Shown here: positions 9,933-22,100 of the stretch, in pieces
Numbering within the stretch: the first letter of the stretch is position 1
Layout of the letters: each line of letters starts with the position of its first letter
Assembly (NCBI RefSeq): GCF_030463565.1
Contig: NC_134643.1
Span: forward strand, 77,807,721 to 77,871,720
Direction of reading: 5' to 3'
DNA: 64,000 nt
From: Pelecanus crispus
Taxonomy: Eukaryota > Chordata > Aves > Pelecaniformes > Pelecanidae
Made by a program: the position numbers and the translations under genes
Notes under the pieces: model-generated
Databases searched by the model: none
Seen by the model: only the letters and a program-made list of their open reading frames with translations
Told to the model about the DNA's origin: nothing

Positions 9933-12900
9933 GTTTGTTTTTCAATTTTGTTTACTCCATTAAAAGAAAAACTTGGAGCCACATAATTTAAAATAATTCT
10001 TGTGTGCTACTGTACCTTGTAGAGTTAGTATGTTATTTGGTTAATCCTTTAATACCATACTAAGTATTTTCATTATAGGTGTGACTATGATTTAAAAATA
10101 GGTTGTTTATCTATTTAGTTTGATCTTGCGAAGTTTTCTCTGTTACGCTAGCTTAAACATTGAAAAGTAGCATTTATTTGAAGAACACTGGTAGAACTGG
10201 GGTTGATATCTCACAAACCATCGTGTGGTGTCTTGTGTTTTGCTCTTCTGTGAAATACTACTTGTTTTATTAATTTCAACATGCACATCTAATCATATAG
10301 AGGCCCTGTCATGCTTTCTTCTGTTCAGAATACTTTATCTTCTCACAATCTCCTTCTGTTTCAGAGCAGCCTCTCAGGCTTATTCGTGATCATTTCCATT
10401 CTGATGTTAAGCTATTGAAGGCATGTTGTTAGATTGAGCGTGACTTTCACTAGAGAACTTCTGCAAAAACGTAAAGGTGTCTACTGACTTCCCATATGGG
10501 AGTTCATCCTGTCATTTTAATAGAACACAGGATGAGTTAATGGGCCTGTAAAATAATAAAACCCTGCATGTGCTTCATCCCTGTAAAACTAGTCATGCAG
10601 AGCCTTCATAACTTCAAATCAAGAGTATTAAATTTACCCATTTGTTAAGAGTCAGGATCCATTCATTCAGGTCCATGGGACTTGTACCCATACAGCCTTG
10701 TGGTTTAAGGTATTGGAAAGCCACAGTAAATATCTAGAGGTTAATACCTCATGGTTTTTCTTTACCATATGTATATCAGTTTTAAATTACTTGATGGCAA
10801 ATTTGACCTGCATTAATTGAAGGTTAAATAATGCCCACTACACACTTCTGAGGTATGAAACTTGTTTAAAAACAAAGGTGATACTTTTGTGTCTCTAAAA
10901 GGCAGTATGTTAGCAACACCTTCAGAAGTGTGTGTGTGTGTTTGATATTATTGTTTAAAAACAAGCATTATCTTGCTGGTTACAGACTGTGACTGACTTT
11001 AGAACTGGTCCTTTGTGACTTGCTGAGCAATGCTTGCCTTTGGTTACTCAAATATGTTGTGGTTGGGTTTTTTTTGTTTGTTTGTTTTAATAACTAGTAC
11101 CAAGAAGAAATTCAAGAGCTCAATGAAGTAGCAAGACATCGTCCTCGGTCTACGTTAGTGATGGGTATCCAACAAGAAAACAGACAGATTAGGGAATTGC
11201 AACAGGAAAATAAAGGTAAAATGCAAATATTCTGTCCTTTACAAGTTCCAGCCTGCACTACTGGAATCAGTGAGACTTTTACCATTGATCTAGTCTCAAA
11301 AAGTTGTTGTAGAAGAAATTTTTTCCTTCTAATCTCAGTTTGTCAGTTTAACTGATTGTAATGCAATCTAATAAAGAGTCCTAATGTCCAACCATTGGGA
11401 CTATGATTAACAAAAAGAGAAAGTTGTGGAAAATTACTTTTTCAGTCTTTATCTAATGTTCAGTACAAGAAATATAACTTACTTCTACAATATAGGTATT
11501 TGGAAATGTGTTTTCCCATTGCTAAACTATAACTAATTTAGGAGCAGCCAGGACAAGTTGCAGTGTGAGTGCAGCAGTATAATTCCTTCTGGAATTCTGT
11601 ACACTAGGAATGTACTGTTCCTCCCGGAATACCTTAGGTATTCTAACAGTTATATTCAGCAAAGGAGTCAATCTCGATTTGTATGAGTCTTGTCTTATCA
11701 CAGAAGTTATTTGTCCTTTGATCCAGTATATTTTGAACACAAGCATTTTTTAACTCTTATCTTACCTAGCTGCAGATTAAAACAGATCTGTAAACTTCTT
11801 TCCAGCTTTTGTACAGTGTTGCTTATAGTGGCTAGAGTAAAGACATACAGAGAGCCTACCTAAGTTTTATGGTGCAAGGAGAGGGGACCCTCAATGAAGG
11901 GCTTATTTCTGTTTTCCCAGGCCGAAGTACTTCTGCATTTTATTTCAGTTCTTTGCTAAATTTTAACTGAATTTAAAATTATGTTGGTAGAACTACGCAC
12001 ATCTCTTGAAGAACATCAGTCTGCTTTGGAACTAATAATGAGCAAGTACAGAGAACAGATGTTTAGGTTGCTTATGGCAAGCAAAAAGGATGATCCAAGT
12101 ATAATAATGAAGTTAAAAGAGCAACATTCCAAGGTAACGACATCATCTCTTTTTGCCTTTGTTTTTTTAGTTAACAAACTAACTTAAGTTAGTTATTGAA
12201 TAACTGAGCACACACTTCTCTTTCCTCCTTCAACCCTTGGTTCTTGTTTCTGTATTGATTAGGATTGCTAAGCAGAATCCAGGGCAGCCTGACATGCTTG
12301 AATGCTGGTGAAAGTTGCTGGTATTAGGTGTGGTTCATCTTACGGCTTTTGGAAACCAGAAAAGCAAAGTGCCATCAACCAATGTTTTTGTAAACTATCA
12401 TGAGGAAGGTATATATGAGTATTCAGCAGCTTCATATAAGGTTAATATGTTTTTATAGCAATAATATGTTGTTTAGGCTTTTTTAATGTATTTTCAGGAA
12501 AATTCATGATTCTAGGTCACTAACAGATCTAAACAGGAGCTTTCTAACAAAGTATTACATTGCATTTTAAATGAAATGTAATCACCTCAGGGCAGCATAA
12601 CTGTGTAGACAAATGTTAGTTCTAAGTGTTTAATAATCTTTGACCTCAACAAACAGTCTGCAAAGCAGAGTTAGGGTCTGCATACTGGGAAAACAACATT
12701 TAAGAATTTGATGTTTTCTTATCTCCTTATGAAATCACATGTATGTAATTAGTGCCATTGAAGTCAATGGGACTACTTAGATTGGTATGAAATAATTTAC
12801 TGGATTAGAACTATAACATAAATTCCTCAAAAAATGATAAGTGTATATCCTTTTCAAAAGAAGTTACCTTAGCATGTAGTGTAACATATCTTAGAGCCTT

Positions 12901-15900
12901 GGGAGAGGGTAAATTTATATCCAAGACAAGAGGGTAAAATTATATCTGTCCTGAAATAGACCTTAAAATTTAATTTAGGAACACTTCTATGGGTTAACAG
13001 CTTGAGGTTTTTAATATTTTTTTTTAATTCTTCAATATTCAAAAAATATTGAACAACATCATTTAAACAGGAGATTTAGGCTTCAATGCTTTGGTTAAAT
13101 CTGATCCCACAAGAACACCTGATAAATAGGATTTATCACTCTTATCCTGACACTTAGGATTTCTGGAGTTTCATTATTTCTTCTTCTGATCAATCTTCAT
13201 GTTCAGTAAGACTGAACAATCTTGAAGCAGTCTTTAAATACTTCTCTCCTGTTAACTAAGAAATCCATCATACCTAAAGAATTAATCTCAATGTTACCAG
13301 TAATCACTGTTCTCTCAAGAAGGAGCTATTAACTTTAGTGCCTATTTACAAAAGGTTATTAAGAAATCATTAATTTCTGCAGATCAACAAGCACCTCCTT
13401 TGAACAGAAAAACAATTTCTTTTAGCAGTGTACGCATGAGAAAAGCATGTGTTGATAGATCAGGGTCATTACTAAGTGTGCTGTTTGAATTCGCTCAACT
13501 GAAACAAGGCCTAAAAATGTGTGTGGGGTTTTTTTTTTTTTTCCTTCCTCTTCAGAGAAGAAAAAAAATGTATGGCAAATAAAAAGCATTTGTAGATGTT
13601 TGAGGCTATCTTCATAAAGGAGCACTTTGATTGCATTGTTTGATATTACAGCATCTAATTTTTACACATCCACCTTTCAGACTAGAACCTTACAGTTTTG
13701 TGTTAGCATTTGATCTAACATTAGTGACCTTGGAATAGGCCCTAATTCATATTGATCAAGAGGCCATGTAAGCTGGCAAAACAGGAAGTAGGGAAGACAG
13801 CAGTGTATCTAAAAACCACTGACTCCTTCCTAGTCCTTCTCAAGGGTACCTCCTTGCCAAATTATTCTTTTACCACTGATCACAGCTTCCTTTCATGCTA
13901 AATTTAGTTTTTTCATTGAAAAATGTTTCATGTAATCACCTTCACTGGAAACTGAGAAGAAAATAAGTATTTACAGCAACTTCTTTTTTTTCCCTCTCTC
14001 TCCCCCCTCTATGCTGTGAGTGGGCATGTAATGAGTAAACAGCTAAACCATAGCTTTGGCAATTGGAATGGCAGAGAAGAAAGGATGGAAAGGGCCAATG
14101 TTCATTTTAGTAAAGTATATTTGTTTTGGTCAGGTAAAGTTTATTATTCCAAATGAGGCAGTTGTTTTATGGTAGTTTAATCATTTCTGGTAGTTTAAAG
14201 GCAAGCTGATCATCTGCTAGATGTATGGACCTCCAGTCAAATTCAGAATGTAAAGGTGGGATTTAACTTTAGTCTGTACTGTTCTTCATTTCAGTCCTAC
14301 TGTTCTGCTTTTCCTCATAGTGGTTAGTAACTATTGTGACTTTTGTCCAAAGGTCAGGTCAGACACTGATAGGCTGGCACAATAGTAGAGTTGGAATAAA
14401 AGACAAGTTGAGGAAAAGACAATGCAAAATTAAAGTTTCTGGAAATACCATTAAAATATTTGGCTTAACTGAACACCAACGAATGCCAAAGGCATAGGCC
14501 CTTTATCTGGACCTGCAGGGGAAAAGAAGTAGTGACCCTTTAAGCATTTCCTGCTGGTAGGTTGGCCAGTGAGAAAATAAACTATCACCTGAACCAACAA
14601 GGTCCAGGTAAGAGAACACTTCTCTGCAAACAGTAAAGATTCTTTAAAATATAGCTTCTTTGCAAAGGCTGTTTTGCCTATGTAAATGGGTCCTATCATC
14701 CCACTCCTGACAGTGGAACAGGACAAGAGCAAACCAGACTACTGCTCTTTTTCCTCCTTCTTGAGTCTTTCAGTGAGATGTGGTAGTTAGTTATTTATAA
14801 TAGGAAAGTACCCTACCAGCATTGACGAATGGACAGAAAGAGGTCAGCAAGGACACAAAAGTTATTCTTACAACTCAGGAAGGACAAGGACCTCTGAAGT
14901 CCAGATCCCAGATAAGCTAGAACTGGAAGTGGGTTCAAGGGGAAGTATCTAAAAAAGAGCTAAGGACAGATCTGAGTTTCCTAATATATGACATAGTAAG
15001 GATGACCACTTCACTGGGTCTTCTTAAGAGATAAATGCCTTCCCATGGGCTGGTACTGGCTCTCCCGGACTTGAGAGCAGGTTTCAAACAAATGGGAAGA
15101 ATGTTGCATACCCTGCTGTTCTTAGATGAGTTTAGTCTTTCTGCATAACCAAAATGATATACATAAATTCCTGCAACACAGGAAGGCCCTGTCAGAGCAA
15201 GCACATGGCTAACTTGTAGCTGTTTGGAAGACGTGGAAGGTATGGAAGGCATAATCATTTAAGCTTATATAAAATCCTAATAAAAGGGATCACTGTGTGG
15301 CAAACCAGATTTATTTAAACAAACAGGACCACAGTGGCTGCTCATGCTGTAAAGTTTGTTTTCTCAAATTTAGACCTATGTTCACATTTTTATTAAGTGG
15401 CACAGCAGTCAAAATGCACATTTAATGCTTTGCCTCTTTTTAATAATGCAGAAAATATTACTAAAGCTGTCATTATTTTAATTTTGTGTCTTAGGAGCTG
15501 CAAGTGCATGTGGACCAAATTACAGAAATGGCAGCAGTAATGAGAAAAGCCATTGAAATTGATGAAAAGCATGGCTGTAAAGAGCAGGAACGTATAATTC
15601 AGCTTGAGGTAAGTGTGAAATCAAAACAGCAGTGACACAAATGGCAAGGGAGTAAATGTTACACAGTTACTGAGTTACTGTATCTCTTGTGAGTTACTGT
15701 ACCAGTCACTCACACTGCTATTTTGTTACACTTTCCTTGTTGGGAGGACTGTAAGTATTATTTTCCCCACTATAGCTTACTGTCAAGCCTTGCATAGGTG
15801 ATATTTCATCACCAGAAATCAGTGATTTGTATTTATATACTGGCTTAAGCTTTCTTTTTTTTTAAGCCTACTATTTTTAGCTTCTTTCATTACACACAAA

Positions 15901-16474
15901 TTCATCCTAACGAATAAAACACTAGGATACAAAACATAATACCCAACCTTTGGCTTTTAAAGATTACTTTTTTTTAATAATAATTTTGTGCTTGAGGCGG
16001 CGGGTGTCTCAGTTGCTTATCATTGGAGCATCAACACTATTGCTTTTTAATAAAGTGCTAGCAAAGCAGTTCATTATGGGACAGCGTGTGTAGAAAGAAT
16101 GGGAGATTTTTTTGAAATGCAACATTTGAACTTAATTACCCTCTTAACTATCTTTCTGTTTTGAGCTTTTTTTTTTTTGATGCTTAATGCCTATTCAAGA
16201 GATCAAGAGGGTCAGAAACCTAATGTTAAGTATTTTAATCCTTACAGATATGTTTGGAGTAGAGGGGGGGAGATTATTAATGTAGTTGACTTCTTTCTGG
16301 AGTGCTATTAAATGCCTTTTCTTTCTCTGGTTATAGCAAGAAAACAAAGGCTTGAGAGAAATTCTTCAAATAACTAGAGAATCATTCCTGAACCTCAAGA
16401 AAGAAGATGCATCAGAGAGTACGACTCTGTCAGGATTAGTAACAAGCAGTGATTTGAGCCTGAGGAAAAGCTAA
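9798..16474 (+). CDS. FGFR1OP2: FGFR1 oncogene partner 2 (SIKE-family coiled-coil protein), 5 coding exons
   Basis: The coding exons are 9798-9932, 11098-11215, 11991-12133, 15495-15608 and 16337-16474, giving 215 codons and a TAA stop. The product starts [20 protein letters not shown] and ends SDLSLRKS, recognisable as FGFR1OP2. Nearly the whole chain is heptad-rich, charged coiled coil (about residues 5-80, 84-132 and 133-195). FGFR1OP2 is a SIKE1 paralogue and, from family knowledge, associates with the STRIPAK phosphatase-kinase complex; in human leukaemia it is a fusion partner of FGFR1. The 215-codon length equals the short human isoform. The 38-residue segment of the long human isoform would lie between exons 12133 and 15495, and I found no exon encoding it there. 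All splice phases agree. The 3' end converges on TM7SF3. Confidence 0.95.
11098..11215 (+). CDS. FGFR1OP2: FGFR1OP2 coding exon 2
   Basis: Thirty-nine codons plus one base (residues 46-84), [20 protein letters not shown] to QQENK. The acceptor is aataactag and the donor AAAG/gtaaaa. The split codon completes as Glu85. Confidence 0.93.
11991..12133 (+). CDS. FGFR1OP2: FGFR1OP2 coding exon 3
   Basis: Completes Glu85 and then encodes 47 codons (86-132), [20 protein letters not shown] to KEQHSK. The acceptor is tgttggtag, with a weak pyrimidine tract, and the donor AAG/gtaacg. It ends in phase 0. Confidence 0.93.
15495..15608 (+). CDS. FGFR1OP2: FGFR1OP2 coding exon 4
   Basis: Thirty-eight codons in phase 0 (133-170), [20 protein letters not shown] to QERIIQLE. 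The acceptor is tgtgtcttag and the donor GAG/gtaagt. Confidence 0.93.
16337..16474 (+). CDS. FGFR1OP2: FGFR1OP2 last coding exon with stop
   Basis: Forty-five codons (171-215) plus TAA at 16472-16474: [20 protein letters not shown] to LSLRKS. The acceptor is tggttatag. It is followed by a long AT-rich 3' UTR. Confidence 0.93.
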   Translation, partial: QENKGLREILQITRESFLNLKKEDASESTTLSGLVTSSDLSLRKS

Positions 16475-16912
16475 AGACTGTGGAAGTCAACAAGCTTCAA
16501 TTGCACACTTTACAAACAGAGTATCAGGGGTCACTTGTCAAGCACTTGTTACTGAATAGGGCACCAGCAAGCTAATGCATCTTAAACTCCAGTTTAGTGG
16601 CTTTTATGCTGCGTAAAATACATTAAAATTGGTATTCTACAAAAACCTTAGTGACAGATTAGTTGCCATAGATCTAACTTCAGTAGGAAATGGATTAATG
16701 TGCTTACTGAATGGGGAATTATTTTTATATGAAGTCATTTTACAGATAAGAGACAAGATTTCACAGAATTTATATACATTACTGCTCATAAAAAGTTTCA
16801 GTGCACCTAATAAAGGTAAGACTTAAAGTCCAATCTCCAGCTAAAAAGTAGTAACTTATAAACATGCTTTGTGCAGGATCCACATTACATTTTTTCCTTT
16901 TAGTAAGCTTTT

Positions 16913-16918
16913 AATAAA
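16913..16918 (+). terminator. FGFR1OP2: Proximal poly(A) signal candidate, FGFR1OP2
   Basis: AATAAA about 440 bases past the stop, followed by T-rich sequence. It is a candidate for alternative polyadenylation. Confidence 0.45.
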
Positions 16919-19092
16919 TTCTCATTTTGCAACAAACCTGTTTAATGAAAAGGGTATTATCAGCAGCATAAAACTTAAGGCTTTCTGTTATTTAGCCAGA
17001 GGGGTATCCTGTTCAAATATAGGGCTAATTGTTTAAGCCTAAGCAATGCTTTTGCAGTTGTTCAGGATTTTTCTAAACTGAACAAGATTCTTTAAAATAT
17101 ATGTACTCAATTGTATCTTCAAAACATGAAGAGACCTGCTCCCACTTTATTGCTTTCTGGAACACAGGTAGCATAGTGTCATTCTGCCTTAGCTTTTACT
17201 TTTATGAGAGAAGCCCCAGCTCAGTTCTCTGTAGATAAGAAGCCACATTAGTCCCATCTGTTTCTTCTCCAATTGCCTGCCCAAACTTCTGAACTGGGAA
17301 ATGGCAATTTGAAAGCACCCAAAGAGCAGCAGCAGAAAGGTGGTTGGGGGAAGGAGGGAGAAGCTCTATGGCAGAGCTGGCAGCCTGCATGCCTGCAATC
17401 AACACTCTTCATTTTTCTTTCTGAAGTACTAGTCATCAAGAAGGTTTTCAGGTAAGTTTCAGGTACATGTTAACATTTGCACTAGGAAAACTTTCAATAT
17501 GCTATACTGACAAATAGACTGCTTGCTTTTAATGCTGAAATACTGGCAGAAGTGAAAAGGAAGTGGCTTTTCTAGATTAAAGTGTAGCTTATACGCAGAT
17601 ACGCTAGAAGTGCTACACAAGACAGGCTGGTAGCCAAGAGGTGCTGAAATAATTCATATTTGGCTTTTGTTTGTCAGACTACCACTTCTTGGTCCAGGCA
17701 GCAAGAACATTCCTTGTTGTCACAAATATATACACAATACAAAAGTATTTTCACTTTGTCCAGCAAGTTAATGCCTTGTTTCCTTGGAAAGCATGCACAA
17801 AGCAGCAGAGTGCAAGCTTTCAACCACAGAAAACTGTAGGTCTACAAATGCCTCCCACAGTTGCATATTTTGGCTGTTTAATAACTCACCTAGCAAAATG
17901 AGTTGAACTCCTACTCTGAAATCAACTCTACTTAATCAAATTTGACTTTTCAGTTGCAACAATGCAAAAAGCATTAAGCATCAAGCACTTCTAAGTGTGT
18001 CAGTTTTAAATACAACCTCCTTTGACTCACTTCAGCTTCCCTGGGCTCAAGGTAAATGCACCACAGGTCTAAAGTTGAACTTTCAGTTCCCAGTGAACTA
18101 ATTTATAGGGAGCTAAATATTTTCTGTTGCTGTCAGTTGCTGCCCTCCTTCCCATAGTCCTTTTAAGAGAAAAAAAGTGACATGGTGAGAAAGAGGAGTG
18201 TTTAGCAGAGACAATAAATGCTAGTTTTCAATTAATTAATACATACACAATGAAATGCAGTTGAAGAGCTCAGAAGGGAGAGCTAAATCAAGCTCTCCAA
18301 ATTTTGACAGCATATTTATAAATGGAGAAACTGCTACTTCTCTTTCCAGAGTATCTTGGCTTGTTTCTAGGCTTACGAATATATTGAAGACATTCATGTG
18401 CATGGAAAAAAGGTTTTAACCATTTCCAAACTTGCTAAACATCTGGGGGAAAGTTTTGGAGGAACATTTTAGCTCAAGCACAAAATATACTTGTCTGCTA
18501 TTATTATCTGTAAAACTTTGCCAGTGCTTCTATAATTTAGATTTTACATTTCTACTGTAGCTTTGCAAGCTGGTGACTTATCAGAAGCAACATCTTTTTT
18601 TTTAATGGAGTGTGTTTTGTTGTTGCAAACTTACCAGGAGTTTTGGGTTCAGTTGATTAATTTACTCTTCTTAAATGCATCTCTTCAGCCATTGGCTGGT
18701 ATCAGAGGCATTTATATCCATTTAATGTTGAATGCAGTTTCACAGCTGACTTTCTGGTTTGTCTTTCAAATACAATCTCCAGAGTTGTACAGCAGAGAAG
18801 GGTTGTTAGTCTGTGGCAGTTCTTTAAGGTTGCTCTATTACGAAATAATGCTTGATTAGTGTTTATTTTTGTAAATTCAGAAAATGTGACTTAATTTATC
18901 TACTCCTAGTCTTCACGTTTGATACGTTTCCCCTGTCATTCCCCTGACCTGATCACTTTAGTATTTTAAAGAACCTTCACAGTGTGTGGAATGACTATTT
19001 TTCATTGCATACCTGTTATTTTTGTAATGCAGATGGCTTGAAAAGAATTTATGGCTGGAATTGTGTACTGTACACAGTAAACTTATTTTATC

Positions 19093-19098
19093 AATAAA
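19093..19098 (+). terminator. FGFR1OP2: Distal poly(A) signal, FGFR1OP2
   Basis: AATAAA in the context tatcAATAAAgttgactg, followed by a TG-rich segment. It is the most likely main cleavage signal. Confidence 0.6.
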
Positions 19099-19120
19099 GT
19101 TGACTGAAAATATGGATGTC

Positions 19121-22100
19121 TTCATGATTAAAGCAAGGTACTGAATCTGAAATGAGCCTTGTTAGTAATGTAAGAAAAAAGGGCATAATTTTGCCATTTA
19201 CGCAGTTTATTTTTATACTTTAAGGCAGGCCCACTTCTAGTGCTTTTATTCATGTTGCTGTATAGCAAAAGAAAAAAATCCTGTGTAAAGTCTTCATTTC
19301 CTCTCAGAAAACCAACAATCACTTCTGCATAAGTAGTTATTCATCTTTCAAATGGACCTCTGGAACAGAGGAGCAGTAAGGATAAACAAAAAGCAGTCCA
19401 CTGGACTTTGATTTTTGGATCAAAACGTATTTTGGTACAGAGAGGATGTGACAGTTGTGGGGTTTTCTTGAAGATTTAAAAAAAAAGTTACTTTGACTTG
19501 GTGCAAGCTCTGGGTTCCTTTCTCTAGATGTGTGAATGAGAACATCGGTGGATTGCCTTCACAAGCTGACAATGTCATGTTTTTTCCACTTCCCCATGAT
19601 TTCTCAGAAGAGAAACTTTTTTCAGTATCATAAATTCTGTGTTTAAAGATATGTAATAAGTGTCAAGCTAAGTCATAAATACATGTAGCAGCTATTCAAC
19701 CAACATAAAACCGAAGGGCAGCTTGAGACTATATTGGGCTGGTTTGTACAGCTATAAAGCTTTAAATAGCTTTGGCTTTTTAACAAACACATTGGATTAG
19801 AAGATTATGATAAAATACAGAACTAGTGGCACTGTTTTCATGCAGAATTACATTTACTAGGATCCCTTTGTAATACCCAAAAGATTTATATTGGCTTAGG
19901 GGGTTTTCAGTTTTAGTTGGTGAGTGTTAAGCTTTAAAAGCACTTTTGCTGATTAAAAAAAGAATTTCTAAATTTCCTTATTTGAGTGTAGAACATGCAC
20001 TTGTTCTTTCTGCAGATACTGATGTCTGAGATGACAGGTGGTTAAATTGGCTAACGGAACACTGTAGTGCTGGTCACAGTATGACCGTGTATACTGTAAC
20101 AGTGGGAAGATAAGACAGCAGAAGAAAAGAAATCTTAAGTTGGAAGTGAAGGAACATGGTAGAGGAGTAAGTTTTAACATTAGACAACTTCTTTAACCAG
20201 CCTTTTCAACATCATGCTGTTGGTAACACTTAAGTTCTGGAAGCAGCATCAAGCTACACACTGCCAAAGACCCAAAAAAAAAAAAAAAGGGAGAAAAAGC
20301 AACAAGATGCAGCAGGAACACCGTTCAGCTGTAGGTGTCCAAAAGCTGCCAGCTGTCTGCACGATTGTCACAGAAGGCATTGTCTCAGAGGGATTCCATT
20401 TAAATTGGTGTGCAAACAAAATCATCTTATTATTGTCCTGGAAAAATCTATACACTCTCCTGCACATATTCCCAAACCAGCACCAACGAACAAATGCCCG
20501 CTCTTACTGTTTAAAGAGCGGAAAAGTAGATCCTGTATAACATCAGCAGCGGACCTCTTGCTAAACATACCCTTCCAGAACACCAAGGTGTGCTGGGAGA
20601 ACCATGTGCAGCAGAGAGCTGTTTTATACCGCATGCACATACCTGGTAAAGGTGTAGGTCACAGTCTCACCTTTTGCCCATCCCGCTTTTTCTTTTGTTT
20701 GCCACGCAGTTGAATTTCATACTGATGACAGTAGAGTGGATTAATTTAAACAAAATTGTTTAGCTTCCACATATTAAAACACGCTGCAAAATAAAGCAGA
20801 CTATTTCAATGACTATGAGCAAAGGTACTCATGTTCCTGCTGCCTGCAACCACCTCCCTTCCCCAGACATTTTCTGATGCAGCAGCATGCCTGTTGGGAG
20901 CCAGTGTGGCCACATCTTGGTATATGAGAACATAATTACTTCCCAAGTTTAGGGAAAAAAAAAACCCTCCTCTTATATCTAGAAGAAGAAAACCTCAAGC
21001 AACTGCTCAACATGGAGGAAAAGTTTCACAATTCCAGTCTTGAAAAAGTCCATTCTGGCAACACTCCTCAGACACGAGCTAGAGAACAGTGGCACAAGGG
21101 AAACAAGCAGAACTCCAACCACAGTCCCTTTCCAGTGCCCTAAGGTGGAGTTGTACCTTTTTTATAGAATGGCAGAATGAATAATTTCCCTACAATGCTC
21201 ACACCACCAACAATACCTTAAGAAATACATTTGAGGATGGCTATTTCAGCAGTGAAAAGCATTAGGTACATTTTTGAAAATTCAGTTGTTGGTACATTTT
21301 TGAAAATTCAGTTGTTGGAAGCTTGAACAATACAAACACTGATGAATGCAGGGCGATCAGTGTCTTAGTTCACTATGTTCCTGAGCATAGTGTTGGAAAA
21401 CCTATTTTTAAAGTGAATCATCATATGCAACTCATTAAATAACTGGCAGCTAGGCAAACAGCAGCTGCTTTCTACAGTACATGCTATCTGCTTTTTTGCT
21501 TCCTGCATATGACTGTTTCTTCCCCCATAGCATTCAGAATAAAAAAGTGAATCCAGCTTGTTTTGAGCACATTAGATGATTTGTTGTTACACCAGAAGGC
21601 ACTAAGGATAACATGGAAAAATTGCAAAGGGTGCTTGCTTTTTTTCTTTTTTTTTTTTTTTGACAAGGCAGACTTGTGAAGACCGAGTTCCGAAGCATGT
21701 AGGCAAGTTGTACGCAACCATTTTTTCCTCCCACTCCCTCTCACACCCAAAATGAGCTAATTTATTGCTCTGTTCTGAGGTTGTCTTTCCCCAGCATGCA
21801 TAAAAGTATAAAGCCTTGCATACTTAAACAAGAGACAGCTGTCTGCCTATATCTATGTGCTAGCAGACAATGTCTGAGATCAATTAAAAAAAGTTATAAC
21901 CAACAAGCATCTGCTTGAACAAACAAAAATGGTATTGGAGCTATTGTTTCTAAAGAAAACTGAAACATCAAAACCTACTAATCAAAGATGTGGGAGGGAA
22001 CAATCTAATCAGATGAATATTGACAAAATTCAAATAAATAGGCAGGGATATATCAATGCATCTCAGCCACTGAGTTGGAACACATTGACCTAACGCTTGC

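Larger units (their letters stand above)
16475..19120 (+). other. FGFR1OP2: FGFR1OP2 3' UTR
   Basis: AT-rich sequence without coding signs runs from the stop to a canonical AATAAA at 19093-19098 that is followed by a GT-rich stretch. An earlier AATAAA at 16913-16918 could give a short 3' UTR of about 460 bases. The end point is inferred from the signal, not observed. Confidence 0.6.

Noticed and set aside
10930-10945. Short (TG)n and (CA)n tracts here and near 31355
   Set aside because: Fewer than ten units each; ordinary intronic low complexity.
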